A stretch of 64,000 bases of DNA from Myxococcales bacterium (lineage in GTDB: Bacteria > Myxococcota_A > Polyangia > Polyangiales > Polyangiaceae): the NCBI GenBank assembly GCA_016706225.1, contig JADJKB010000003.1, forward strand, positions 744,001 through 808,000, in the 5' to 3' direction. Positions 35,422 through 44,846 of the stretch are shown piece by piece. A program made the translations under genes and the position numbers. Numbering within the stretch: position 1 is the first letter of the stretch; every line of letters starts with the position of its first letter. The notes beneath the pieces are model-generated. The model worked only from the letters and a program-made list of their open reading frames with translations, did no database searches and was not told the origin of the DNA.

Positions 35422-36036
35422 TCACTCTTCGGGATCCGTCTCAGCGAAGGTCGGCGCGACGATCAGCTCGAGCGTTTTGCCCTTGCCCGAGCTGACGATC
35501 TTGCCGCTGAGCTTGAACTCGCTGAGCTTGCCATCACCGTCCAGATCACCCTGGGCCGTGGCGTCGAAGGTGACGTTGGCATTGCCCGAGCTGTTGAAGT
35601 TCGCGGTGGAGGTCTTGTAGCGATAGAGGAAGTTCTGCGGGTCACTGATGGCAAAGTGCAGGCAAGCAAAACCCTTCCCATCCGTGCCGGAGTCGTAGCT
35701 CCACTCGGCCGGGCTGGACTGATACTTCCGCCCCTTGATCGACTTTGCGTTCTGCGGAACGGTTCGAGTGGCGGTGACACACAGGCGGCTTTGACCCACG
35801 ACGCCCTTCTTGATCTTCAATACGTCTCCCGCCATGTAACCCCGCTGGTAGGCCGCGCTCGCGTCCTTGGCCATCTGCCCAACGTTGGCGCGGGCCTCGG
35901 CGGCCTTCGATGCGCGCATGTAGATGAACACCCCCGTGCTCGCCAAGCTCGCGAGCACTCCGACGATCGCAACCGTGATCATGAGCTCGACCAGAGTGAA
36001 CCCTCTCGCCGAACTTCCATTTCCCTCGAGACTCAT
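35422..36036 (-). CDS. Type IV pilin/pseudopilin-like protein
   Basis: A 204-residue protein. An excellent Shine-Dalgarno (AAAAGGAGG) lies 4 bp before the ATG at 36036. A 12-residue leader is followed by the prepilin motif G/FTLVELMITVAIVGVLASLA, with Glu at position +5, the hallmark of processing by PilD-type peptidase. The globular part has two Cys and a calcium-loop-like DLDGDGKLSEF near the C-terminus. It could be a minor pilin or a type II secretion pseudopilin; no other pilus genes are nearby. The start overlaps the stop of the upstream pseudokinase gene by 4 bp (ATGA), so the two are translationally coupled. Confidence 0.87.
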   Translation of the reverse strand: MSLEGNGSSARGFTLVELMITVAIVGVLASLASTGVFIYMRASKAAEARANVGQMAKDASAAYQRGYMAGDVLKIKKGVVGQSRLCVTATRTVPQNAKSIKGRKYQSSPAEWSYDSGTDGKGFACLHFAISDPQNFLYRYKTSTANFNSSGNANVTFDATAQGDLDGDGKLSEFKLSGKIVSSGKGKTLELIVAPTFAETDPEE

Positions 36037-37448
36037 CGCGCCTCCTTTTGTGTGCTGAAAAACCCGTTCGAACACTCGAAACCTTCCGGCGGGGTGGTGG
36101 TCTCGTCGCAGCGCACCGTCGCGAGCCCCAGTGTTTCGGCGACATTCGCCCCGGACCAGTCGCTGCCGATTGCGGTGGCTCCCTGTACGTTCGCACCGGC
36201 CAGGTTTGCGCCGGCGAGATCGGCACGATCGAGCCGCGCTTCGTTCAGGTTGGCCCCCTGCAGCTCGGCGAAGCTCAGGGGCAGGTCGGTGAGGTTGGCA
36301 CCCTTGAAGTCAGCGCGCGCAAAATCGCGTTCTCCGAGCGCCACCAGCTTACGAACCGCAGCCCCGCGATCGTCTGCGCCGGCCGTCGAGAGCGCGTGGT
36401 GGGCGTACCAGCGCCCGACGGTCTGAAGCGGCTTGGTGAGGATCCCCAGGGGTACGAGCAGTGCGAGGGCAGCCAGGGCGGCCGCGAAACCGAACTTCCG
36501 ACGCTGCGTCGGCTCGGCCAGCTCGCGTGACACGAGCGTCGGCGGCGGAGCGAGGGACGGCGGTTGCCTCGCGCTCGTTGGGGGTGCTCGTTTGGCACTC
36601 ACCGGCGGTGAGCTGAGGCCGCTGAAATTATCCTCGACGGCGTTGGGCACGATCATGCCCACGTCCTCGAATTGCCCGTAGCGCTCTACGTCTGCCATCA
36701 GCGCCGCGACCGTCGGATACCTGAGCAACGGCTCCACACACGTCGCTCGGCGTACGATGCGCGACAATCCGGCGGGCGACTGCGACAGACAATCGAGGCG
36801 CGGCACCGATTCGGCCTCGATGGGCGGGTCGGACGTGAGCAGCAGGAACGCGAGCATGCGTCCGAGTGAAAACACGTCAGAGCGTGCGTCACCCTCCGCG
36901 CCGGAGATGACCTCGGGGGCCGCGTAGACGCGCGAGATGGACGCGCCACCGCTGAGCTCGCCGACGTCCAGCAAACGCGGGGCGAGCTTCGGGTCCAGCC
37001 CGACGTTGTCCGGACTCAGCCGGCGGACGATCCAGCTTCGCTCGTGGAGCGCCGCGACGGCACCAGACAACGCCTGGAAGAGCTCCAGCTTGCGGCCGAG
37101 CTTGAGCCTCAAGGCCGGAGCGTCACTGACCACTCCCACGATTGGCTCGAGCACGAAGAACCCTCGACGAGTGTCGGCCTCCACGACCCGAACGACCCCC
37201 TCCACCTCAGCGAGCTCCGCCAGGCGCTCAGCAAGGCACTTCAGGTCCGCTAGCGCTTCGTCCGACGGGTGATTCGCAAAGGTCAAGACCGACCGAGCGC
37301 TGTCCTCCGCGTCGCTTGCGCTCCAGATCTCTCGGTCATCGAGCACTGCCACCTGGTCGAGGCGGGAAAAACCCCGCGGCCAGGGCTGCTCTGCGCCGAG
37401 CCCCACCAGCGCCTGCCCGAGCTCGGTTGGGTAAGAGTTGATGTTCAC
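36033..37448 (-). CDS. Pseudokinase with membrane segment and pentapeptide repeats
   Basis: A 471-residue protein. Residues ~30-250 follow the Ser/Thr kinase fold (late landmarks YAAPEV and DVFSLGRML are clear), but catalytic residues are missing. The glycine loop and VAIK Lys are absent, HRD is replaced by VRR in IVRRLSPDNVGL, and DFG is replaced by DVG. A membrane segment lies at ~320-340, and the C-terminal ~100 residues are pentapeptide repeats (GANLTDLPLSFAELQGANL). It is probably a membrane scaffold or allosteric pseudokinase. The stop overlaps the prepilin ATG, which points to a joint role. Confidence 0.82.
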   Translation of the reverse strand: MNINSYPTELGQALVGLGAEQPWPRGFSRLDQVAVLDDREIWSASDAEDSARSVLTFANHPSDEALADLKCLAERLAELAEVEGVVRVVEADTRRGFFVLEPIVGVVSDAPALRLKLGRKLELFQALSGAVAALHERSWIVRRLSPDNVGLDPKLAPRLLDVGELSGGASISRVYAAPEVISGAEGDARSDVFSLGRMLAFLLLTSDPPIEAESVPRLDCLSQSPAGLSRIVRRATCVEPLLRYPTVAALMADVERYGQFEDVGMIVPNAVEDNFSGLSSPPVSAKRAPPTSARQPPSLAPPPTLVSRELAEPTQRRKFGFAAALAALALLVPLGILTKPLQTVGRWYAHHALSTAGADDRGAAVRKLVALGERDFARADFKGANLTDLPLSFAELQGANLNEARLDRADLAGANLAGANVQGATAIGSDWSGANVAETLGLATVRCDETTTPPEGFECSNGFFSTQKEAR

Positions 37449-37508
37449 GTCACGCTCCCGCGGGTGCTGCCCGCATCTCTCGATACGGCCGGGACGGCGT
37501 AGACTTAA

Positions 37509-38648
37509 CTAGTCGGCAACGACTACGCGGTTCCGACCACCTTGTTTGGCCGCGTACAGCGCCTCGTCCGCCCGACACACGACCGTCTCCAGATCCGCAT
37601 CATCGATAGTCAACGTCGCTACGCCTGCACTGATGGTGATACGACCGCTCGGCTGGGTCTCCCCGCCCGGCAGGTCGGTCGCTTCCACCCGCGCCCGCAG
37701 GCGTTCGGCGACCAAGGCCGCCCCTTCCAGATCCGTCTCGGGCAGGATGACCACGAACTCTTCGCCGCCGTAGCGCACCGCGAACGGCGCGCCATCGAGG
37801 CGCACCGTGATGTCCGCCGCGCGCACCTCGTCGGAGACGATGCGGCCGACCGCGGCCAGGACCTGATCGCCCACCGGATGCCCGTGGGTGTCGTTCAGAT
37901 TCTTGAAGTGATCGACGTCGATGAAGACCAGACTGAGAGCTCGCCGGTAGCGGTGAGCACGGGCCAGCTCGTAGTGGGCCTGTTCCTTGAAATAGCGGTG
38001 ATTGAACAGGCCCGTCATGGAATCCACGAAGGCTTTTTGCTCCAGTTCCCCGCGCTCGACCTCCAGCACCTTCGCGGCCTGGGCGGCGCTGAGCAGCTGC
38101 TCCTCGCGCTCGTCGATCATCAAGACGGCGTTGGCGTTCGACTCCGCCAGGGCCAGCGCCTCGGCCTCGAGCTCGTCGGCGCGACTCCGGAGCAACTTGC
38201 TGGCGTCCGAGAGGCGAGCCCTCGCTGCGCTGAGCTCCTCCAGGCGAGACTCGTGCTCGTCGAGCATGAGCACCGCGTCCACGTTTGCGGTTGCCATGGC
38301 GTGAACCTGACCCTCGAGCGCCGCTCGCTGGGCGTCGATGCGCTGGTTCTGCGCGGCAAGCTCGCGATTGTGGCCGTCGAGCCGCTCGGCGATTTCGCGC
38401 TGGGCCTCCACGATCTCGATGGCATGAACGTTGGCGTCCGCCACTGCCATGGCCTGCTCGCGGAGCTCGGAGAGCTTCTTCAGGAGCAGCTCTTCCAGGG
38501 CAAAGAGCGCCCTTTCACCGGGGCCACGGCCTTCTCGATAGGCGCGCCGAACGTCGACCAGGGCGCGGTCGAGCTCCGGGTCGAGCCCCCGAGGTGGGAT
38601 CGACGTCATGGCGACGATGCGAAGGTCCGTATGTTGCGAAGCGTCCAT
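37509..38648 (-). CDS. Diguanylate cyclase (GGDEF) with N-terminal coiled coil
   Basis: A 379-residue protein from ATG 38648; a GTG at 38657 is the alternative. Residues ~45-205 are a long coiled coil with three copies of an A(V/T)A-AN-A motif (MAVADANVHAIEI, MATANVDAVLML, LAESNANAVLMI). Residues ~210-375 are a GGDEF domain with DSMTGLFNHRYF, FIDVDHFKNLND, active-site RYGGEEF and ISAGVA, so it should make cyclic di-GMP. An RAAD that could be the inhibitory I-site is present, but 12 residues instead of three separate its Asp from RYGG. It begins 9 bp after the dsrE-like gene, at the end of the sulfur-carrier operon. Confidence 0.92.
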   Translation of the reverse strand: MDASQHTDLRIVAMTSIPPRGLDPELDRALVDVRRAYREGRGPGERALFALEELLLKKLSELREQAMAVADANVHAIEIVEAQREIAERLDGHNRELAAQNQRIDAQRAALEGQVHAMATANVDAVLMLDEHESRLEELSAARARLSDASKLLRSRADELEAEALALAESNANAVLMIDEREEQLLSAAQAAKVLEVERGELEQKAFVDSMTGLFNHRYFKEQAHYELARAHRYRRALSLVFIDVDHFKNLNDTHGHPVGDQVLAAVGRIVSDEVRAADITVRLDGAPFAVRYGGEEFVVILPETDLEGAALVAERLRARVEATDLPGGETQPSGRITISAGVATLTIDDADLETVVCRADEALYAAKQGGRNRVVVAD

Positions 38649-38657
38649 CGTTCTCAC

Positions 38658-39024
38658 TCAGAGGGTGACGACGGACGCACCCATCGCCAGGTCGACGATG
38701 TGAGCGAGCCCGCACAGCTCGGCCCCGGGCACCAGCTTCTGATCGGTGGCGATGGAGCAGTAGAACTCGTTGCAAGGGCTACACAGCATCAGCTTGCCTC
38801 CCCCTTCGAAGAACTGGCCCATGTACTCGGAGCGGCTCGAAACCTTCGATGTGGACCTTCCCCACACCGCTCGGGCGCGACCAGAAAGCACCACCCATGG
38901 TCAGGTAGATCGTGGTGTCGACGCCGGAGATCAAGGCCGATACGCCCATGGCAAAGGCGAGCGTCGCGCGGTTGCCCCGGTCTTCGGGGCCGGTGGTGAG
39001 GATGATCAGCATCTTGTCGGACAT
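38658..39024 (-). pseudogene. Small DsrE-family protein, frameshifted
   Basis: From ATG 39024 the product reads MSDKMLIILTTGPEDRGNR and continues as a DsrE/F-like protein to GFEPL. The frame then departs near 38829-38836, and a neighbouring frame continues with SEYMGQFFEGGG, KLMLCSPCNEFYCS and a normal C-terminus ending at 38658. The combined length is 367 bp, one base over a multiple of three. Joined, it is a ~121-residue DsrE-fold protein with conserved Cys, typical of sulfur-trafficking partners of TusA. Loss of a CT dinucleotide in a CTCTCC context, a sequencing error or programmed frameshifting would all explain it. It lies 2 bp after the TusA-like gene. Confidence 0.8.
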
Positions 39025-39026
39025 GC

Positions 39027-39251
39027 TCAGGCCTTTCGGATGGTTGCGACGAGACGATCCGGTTCTTCTCGCAGCTCGACTAGCTCGTTGCCGGTGCGGC
39101 GACACCACGCCTGAATGTCCAGGCGAAACGCCGGGTCGTCAGCCATCACCTGCAAGACCTCGCCGCTCGGCACGTCCTTGATCTGTTTGTGCACCTCGAA
39201 CAGCGGCTTCGGGCACTTCATCCCCAGGGTCATCAGCACTCGCTCGGTCAT
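39027..39251 (-). CDS. TusA-family sulfur-carrier protein
   Basis: A 74-residue protein from ATG 39251, with GGAG 7 bp upstream. It has the TusA signature GMKCPKPLFEVHK, where the Cys of CPxP carries the persulfide, followed by VMADDPAF and IQAWCRRTGNEL with the usual second half of the fold. TusA proteins relay sulfur to tRNA thiolation, cofactor synthesis or dissimilatory sulfur oxidation. Here it lies between two DsrE-family genes, so a sulfur-relay role with those partners is likely. The specific pathway is not evident. Confidence 0.92.
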   Translation of the reverse strand: MTERVLMTLGMKCPKPLFEVHKQIKDVPSGEVLQVMADDPAFRLDIQAWCRRTGNELVELREEPDRLVATIRKA

Positions 39252-39264
39252 TCGCGGCTCCATT

Positions 39265-39843
39265 TCAAATGAACAGAGTGGTCCGGCTGCGTGACGCGCG
39301 TTCCATGAAACCCGCGACGCCACACGCCGCGAGGCCGGGGTAGTCGGCGAGGTCAGCCATGGTCATTCCGAACATCCCGAGGCTCGCCTCGCAGACGTGG
39401 AACGTGACGCCGAGCTCCTTGGCCATGGCGATGAGCTCCGGCAGGCCCGGCTGACCCAGCTTTTTCATGCGGCGCCGAACCATGGCGGTACCCACGCCTC
39501 CGAAATTGAAGCGAGACATCGGGATCGCGCCGGCTCCCCGCGGCAAGAACAGGCCGAGCACACGCTCGATCAAGCTTCGCTCGCGCTGGGCGCCCGCCCG
39601 CAACGCTCCGACCGCCCAGAAGCTGAAGAACACATCCACCTCCATGCCCATCGAGGCCGAGCCGGTCGCCAGGTTCATGGCGGCCAGGAGGGGGTCGAGC
39701 TCACCGCTGAACGCCACCAGCGAGAGCCGATTCGAGCACTCGCGCTCGGCCTGTTTCAACGCCGCAAGCTCGTTTTCCAAACAGGTAATGCGGTCGAGGA
39801 CGACTTGAGGCGTGAGCGCCGGCGCCGGAACCATCGCGGTCAT
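39265..39843 (-). CDS. DsrE/DsrF/DrsH-like (DsrE2) sulfur-relay protein
   Basis: A 192-residue protein from ATG 39843. An N-terminal coiled stretch (LDRITCLENELAALKQAE) precedes the DsrE2 fold: LSLVAFSGELDPLLAAMNLATGSASMG, FFSFWAVGALR, the conserved-Cys region FHVCEASLGMFGM and GVAGFME near the end. This family associates with TusA and rhodanese-type proteins in sulfur transfer and often has a hydrophobic, possibly membrane-associated middle. It is first in a tight four-gene minus-strand run with tusA, dsrE and a diguanylate cyclase. Confidence 0.88.
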   Translation of the reverse strand: MTAMVPAPALTPQVVLDRITCLENELAALKQAERECSNRLSLVAFSGELDPLLAAMNLATGSASMGMEVDVFFSFWAVGALRAGAQRERSLIERVLGLFLPRGAGAIPMSRFNFGGVGTAMVRRRMKKLGQPGLPELIAMAKELGVTFHVCEASLGMFGMTMADLADYPGLAACGVAGFMERASRSRTTLFI

Positions 39844-40011
39844 GCGCCCCACAACGGCACGGCGGCACTGTGCTTAAGAAAAATTGCTCCATTCAGGCTC
39901 AGCGCGCGGAACGGCCCAGCCCAACCGGGCCGCCGGGATCCGGGAACCCCGCGAAAACACGCCGATATCGCCGCTCGCCGGCTTGCTCGATTCGCGGTAG
40001 AAAGCGCCCCC

Positions 40012-41193
<1,182 letters not shown>

Positions 41194-42225
41194 CTAGTCC
41201 GACGTCGGGCTCGAGCCTGCTGCAGGCGCTTCGAGTCGCGGTAACACCACCGCCTCCAATTCCTTCGACAGCTCGTTCCAGCCTTTCGGCGGAGCGAGCA
41301 GATCGAACTCCTTGGCACAAGGCCGGGTGTCCCAGCCTCGCATCAACCGGTCGGCTGTCTTCAGCGCGTCGCCGCCGCTGTTGCCGGTCAAGCGCGAGTA
41401 CACGTAGACCCGCGCTGCCACCCCCAGCACGTTGAGTGGACAGGTCTTCTGACGTTCGGTCGCTCGTTTCACTCGTTCGGCGTCCCGCTCGGCAAGTTTG
41501 AAACGCTCACGATAGAGCGGCGCAAACAGCTTCAAATCGCGCGCGAACTTCTGCCCATCCCAGCGCTCGACGCCGCGCACATCGACCAAGAGCGCACCGG
41601 CGGGGCCGCACGAGACGCGGGAGCAGGGTGCGATGGACAGCTGTGCGAGGCGCACCTCGAACTCCGGCACACCGTCAGCATCTTCGTCCCGCATGCAGGT
41701 TGGACACTCCGGGTGCGCTTTGGCGGCCTGAAATGAGTCCGCTTTCGTCAGCTCGAGCACCAGCGGACGCGCAACCCCACAGTTGGCCCCGCAGGGTGTC
41801 AGGTGAATCACCACCGATTTCGAGCCATCGCCGCGCAGGTCCCAGAGCAGCGAGCCCCGGCGGGTCTTCATCACGTCGATCAGCCCGCTCTCGGTCGACA
41901 CCACCTGGTAAGGACCGGCCCCCACCGCGTCGACGCGCGCGACGCGTGTGGCGGGCGCGCTTGCCGGAGCCGGCTCGTAGATCACGAGCGCCGCGTGACG
42001 CTCCGGGATCAACACGACCTCCTTGACCAGCCAACCGGCCTTCTCCGCGTCTACCTTGGCGTGCTCGAGGTTCTCCTTGAACGTCTGTAGCTCGGAAGGG
42101 GGCGGCCGTGTGGCGGTGGTGGGCGGCGGTGGTTGAACGACCGACGGCTCGCCTGCCGCCGTCTGGGTGTGAACGGCACACCCAGTGATGAGCGCGAAGC
42201 CCAGGCAGACTACCGAGAGCTTCAC
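41194..42225 (-). CDS. Lipoprotein of unknown function
   Basis: A 343-residue protein with signal MKLSVVCLGFALITGC (lipobox ITGC) and a Pro/Thr-rich spacer. The mature region of about 290 residues contains paired Cys (CGANCG, CPTCMRD, CSRVSC), an acidic calcium-loop-like DEDADGVPEFE, and a helical C-terminus. I recognise no family. The ATG overlaps the dapB stop by 4 bp, making it the third gene of a dapA-dapB-lipoprotein operon. Whether it has anything to do with diaminopimelate or peptidoglycan is only suggested by that position. Confidence 0.75.
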   Translation of the reverse strand: MKLSVVCLGFALITGCAVHTQTAAGEPSVVQPPPPTTATRPPPSELQTFKENLEHAKVDAEKAGWLVKEVVLIPERHAALVIYEPAPASAPATRVARVDAVGAGPYQVVSTESGLIDVMKTRRGSLLWDLRGDGSKSVVIHLTPCGANCGVARPLVLELTKADSFQAAKAHPECPTCMRDEDADGVPEFEVRLAQLSIAPCSRVSCGPAGALLVDVRGVERWDGQKFARDLKLFAPLYRERFKLAERDAERVKRATERQKTCPLNVLGVAARVYVYSRLTGNSGGDALKTADRLMRGWDTRPCAKEFDLLAPPKGWNELSKELEAVVLPRLEAPAAGSSPTSD

Positions 42226-43004
42226 CCGAGGACGTCCGCGATGCTGTAGAGCTTGGGGGCTTTGCCCACTAGAAATCGCGCGGCGCGCAGCGCGCCGTGG
42301 GCGAACAGCTCGCGGCTCGAGGCGCGATGGGTCAGCTCGATGCGTTCCGCGGGACCAAGCAGATACACCGTGTGCTCACCGACGACATCGCCGCCGCGCA
42401 CACCGAACACACCCACCTCGTCGGTGGGGCGAGCGCCGACGTCGCCGTCCCGAGCGTGGATCTCCGCGAGTCCTCCGCGAGCCACCTTCGCTGCCTCCGC
42501 CAGGCGTTTTGCCGTTCCGCTCGGCGCGTCGATCTTCTTGCGGTGGTGGATCTCGACGATCTCGACGTCGTACTCCGGACCCAGCCGACGCACCGCCTCG
42601 GTGACCAGGTCCGCCAAGACCTGCACTCCCAGGCTCATGTTCGGCGCCCACAGCACCGGCACCAGCTCCGCCGCGCGCTCGAGCGCGGCCTTGCCTGCAG
42701 CGTCGAGGTTCGTCGTACCGGTCACGACGGCGACCTTCTGCCGCGCCGCGGTGGCGAGCAACGCTGGGATTGCCCGCGCCGTCGAGAAATCCACGACGAC
42801 CTCTGCACCCAGCAAGCCCGAGGCTGCGTCGGCACCGACGGCGACACCGAGGGTGCCAAGGCCTGCCAGCTCTCCCAGATCGCGTCCGAGGTTTGTGTCA
42901 TCCTCGGCGGCGACCGCACCGACGATCTCGTCACCCGCGGCATGAGCCAGGCGCGCGACCGTCAGTCCCATGCGCCCGGTGGCACCGATCAACGCGAGCT
43001 TCAC
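42222..43004 (-). CDS. dapB: 4-hydroxy-tetrahydrodipicolinate reductase
   Basis: A 260-residue protein from GTG 43004. It shows the NAD(P) motif IGATGRMG at the N-terminus, VVDFST, VTGTTN, APNMSLGVQ, and the catalytic and substrate-binding VEIHHRKKIDAPSGTA. A variant of the family's FGVRGGDVVGEH element follows. It reduces the DapA product on the way to diaminopimelate and lysine, needed for peptidoglycan. Length is standard. It overlaps the dapA stop by 4 bp and the downstream lipoprotein start by 4 bp. Confidence 0.96.
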   Translation of the reverse strand: MKLALIGATGRMGLTVARLAHAAGDEIVGAVAAEDDTNLGRDLGELAGLGTLGVAVGADAASGLLGAEVVVDFSTARAIPALLATAARQKVAVVTGTTNLDAAGKAALERAAELVPVLWAPNMSLGVQVLADLVTEAVRRLGPEYDVEIVEIHHRKKIDAPSGTAKRLAEAAKVARGGLAEIHARDGDVGARPTDEVGVFGVRGGDVVGEHTVYLLGPAERIELTHRASSRELFAHGALRAARFLVGKAPKLYSIADVLG

Positions 43005-43897
43005 CGTTTGCCGTACTCCGCGAGGGCACGCTTCACTGTCTCGTTGCAGCTCCCGCTTGCTTCGACGAGCGGCAGTCGGACGCCCGGGAGCAGCCTTCCC
43101 GCCTGAGCCATCGCCGCTTTCATCGGCTGCGGATTGGGCTCGACGAACATCGCGCGGTGCACCGGCAAGAGCGCCAGATGTTTCTTCCGCGCGTCGTCCC
43201 AGCGACCGGCCAGCGCATCCGCACACACGTCCGATACCTCGCGTGGCAAGATGTTCGACGTGACGCTGATCACACCCTTGGCGCCCATGACCATCATCGG
43301 CAGGGTCAGCGGGTCGTCCCCCGAGAGCACGGTCACTCGAGCGCCCGCGCGTCGCAGCATCTCCTGACACCACATCACGTTCCCGGTTGCGTCTTTGACC
43401 GCGACGACGTTGGAACAGCTGTCCAAGATCTCGAGCATGCTCTCGACCGTCAGCTCGACGTTGGTGCGTCCGGGGATGTTGTAGAGAATGATGGGGGCGC
43501 CACCGACCTCCTTCGCGATCGCCTCGACGTGGCGCACCATGCCGAGCTGCGACGGTTTGTTGTAGTACGGCATCACGATCATCACGCCATCGGCGCCGGC
43601 CTCGAGCGCGGCCTTCGAGGTGTCGATGGACTTCTTGGTGTTGTTCGAACCGGTGCCGGCAAAGATCGGGACCTTGCCCTTGGCGAGCGCGGCGGTGCGC
43701 TTCACCAGCTCACGCTGCTCGGTGTCGCTGAGAGTGGGGGATTCACCCGTCGTGCCGCAGGGCACGAGACCGGAGATGCCGCCCGCCAGCTAAGACTCGA
43801 CGAGTTTCTCGAACGCGGCCCAGTCGATCTCGGACAGATCTGCGGTGAACGGGCTCACGAGCGCGGTAAACGCACCAGAGAGAGGGATCGCTGCCAT
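43001..43897 (-). pseudogene. dapA: 4-hydroxy-tetrahydrodipicolinate synthase with in-frame TAG at codon 36
   Basis: From ATG 43897 the frame reads MAAIPLSGAFTALVSPF and on to FEKLVES, then an amber codon (43792-43790), then LAGGISGLVPCGTTGESPTL and a complete DapA to 43001. The TTGE motif, YNIPGRTN with the active Tyr, and VVAVKDATG with the Schiff-base Lys are all intact. Full length would be 298 residues, standard for the family. At the stop most relatives have a codon for Gln or another polar residue, so CAG to TAG is the simplest lesion. Restart at GTG 43765 would give 254 residues lacking the first barrel strand. DapA is normally essential, so sequencing error or suppression must be considered. 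Confidence 0.88.
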
Positions 43898-44027
43898 GCC
43901 GGCCACTATTTACGCGAGACGGCCCGGACGCAAGTTCGTGGGGCGCCCGGTCGACGGCGGGCGCGGACCTGTAGTATGCGAAGCGTTCGGGTGGCAGCCG
44001 GCTCGAGCGGCGTTCGGAGGGTTCGTG

Positions 44028-44666
44028 ATGAAGATCTGGGGAATGTGTGGGGTGGCAATTGCGCTGGCGGCGGTCGCCTGTGGCTCGAGCTCGGACGACG
44101 AGGCGAAGGGCAGCGGAGGCACCGGCGGGGCCGGCGGAACCAGCGGAGCGGGTGGCAGCGGAGGCGGCAGCACTTGCCCCGCCGATCCGCTCGGTGCCGT
44201 AGGCCAGAGCTGCAGCGTCGCCGGTTTGACCTGTGGCACCTGCGCCGATCCTTGTGTTGGTTGTGACATCGCGAGCTGCGTCGGCGCGGTCTGGAAAAAG
44301 ACCGCCATCCCGCCCGACACGAGCGCCTGCGCCGACGGCGGCCAGAAGAACTGGTGCAGCATCGAGTCGATGGTGCTGTGCAAGTCCAACGAGTTCTGCG
44401 GCTTCTCGGATGTCTGCGGCGTTACCAAGACCGGCTACTGCACGGCCAAGCCGACCACTTGCACCGAGGACTGCCCGAAGGTTTGCGGCTGCGACGGCAA
44501 GACGTACTGCAATGAGTGCAAGGCCAACCAGGACGGCGTCTCGGTGGACCCGACCTCGTCCAAGTGCGCCGACGCGGACGGCGGCAGTGATGCGGGCGGC
44601 GACGCTGCCAGCGATGGCGCCTCGGACGCAGCGACCGACGCGGCGGCGGACAGCAGCACGGACTGA
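44028..44666 (+). CDS. Lipoprotein with Kazal-like Cys domain
   Basis: A 212-residue protein. GGAGG lies 7 bp before ATG 44028, the signal ends AVAC, and a Gly/Ser/Thr spacer follows. Residues ~45-135 are Cys-rich without a family I can name. At ~140-180 there is a segment CTEDCPKVCGCDGKTYCNEC followed by a last Cys, closely resembling a Kazal-type inhibitor (C-PxVCGxDGxTYxNxC). The C-terminus is Ser/Asp/Ala-rich. It may inhibit proteases at the surface or simply be a disulfide-stabilised adhesive module. Divergent from dapA. A hairpin follows the stop. Confidence 0.78.
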   Translation: MKIWGMCGVAIALAAVACGSSSDDEAKGSGGTGGAGGTSGAGGSGGGSTCPADPLGAVGQSCSVAGLTCGTCADPCVGCDIASCVGAVWKKTAIPPDTSACADGGQKNWCSIESMVLCKSNEFCGFSDVCGVTKTGYCTAKPTTCTEDCPKVCGCDGKTYCNECKANQDGVSVDPTSSKCADADGGSDAGGDAASDGASDAATDAAADSSTD

Positions 44667-44672
44667 GCACTC

Positions 44673-44694
44673 GGGCGCCCGGTGAGGGGTGCCC
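44673..44694 (+). terminator. Hairpin downstream of the Kazal-like lipoprotein gene
   Basis: GGGCGCCC and GGGTGCCC can form an 8-bp stem (one G-U) around a 6-base loop, starting 6 bp after the stop. There is no U-tract. Confidence 0.45.
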
Positions 44695-44846
44695 TGTGAC
44701 GAGCCATGGCACCCGGCCCGCGGCATCGCGGCGTTGGGCTGGGAGCCGCCGGGTTCGTTGGGGGCGATCTCGAGATAGATACCTCGCTGGCATGGGCGCG
44801 GATTGAGCTCGGCACGCTCGGGCCCGGCCCTTGCACTCCACAAAAC

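Noticed and set aside
36033..37448. Active Ser/Thr kinase
   Set aside because: HRD, DFG and the VAIK Lys are all replaced, so it was called a pseudokinase instead.
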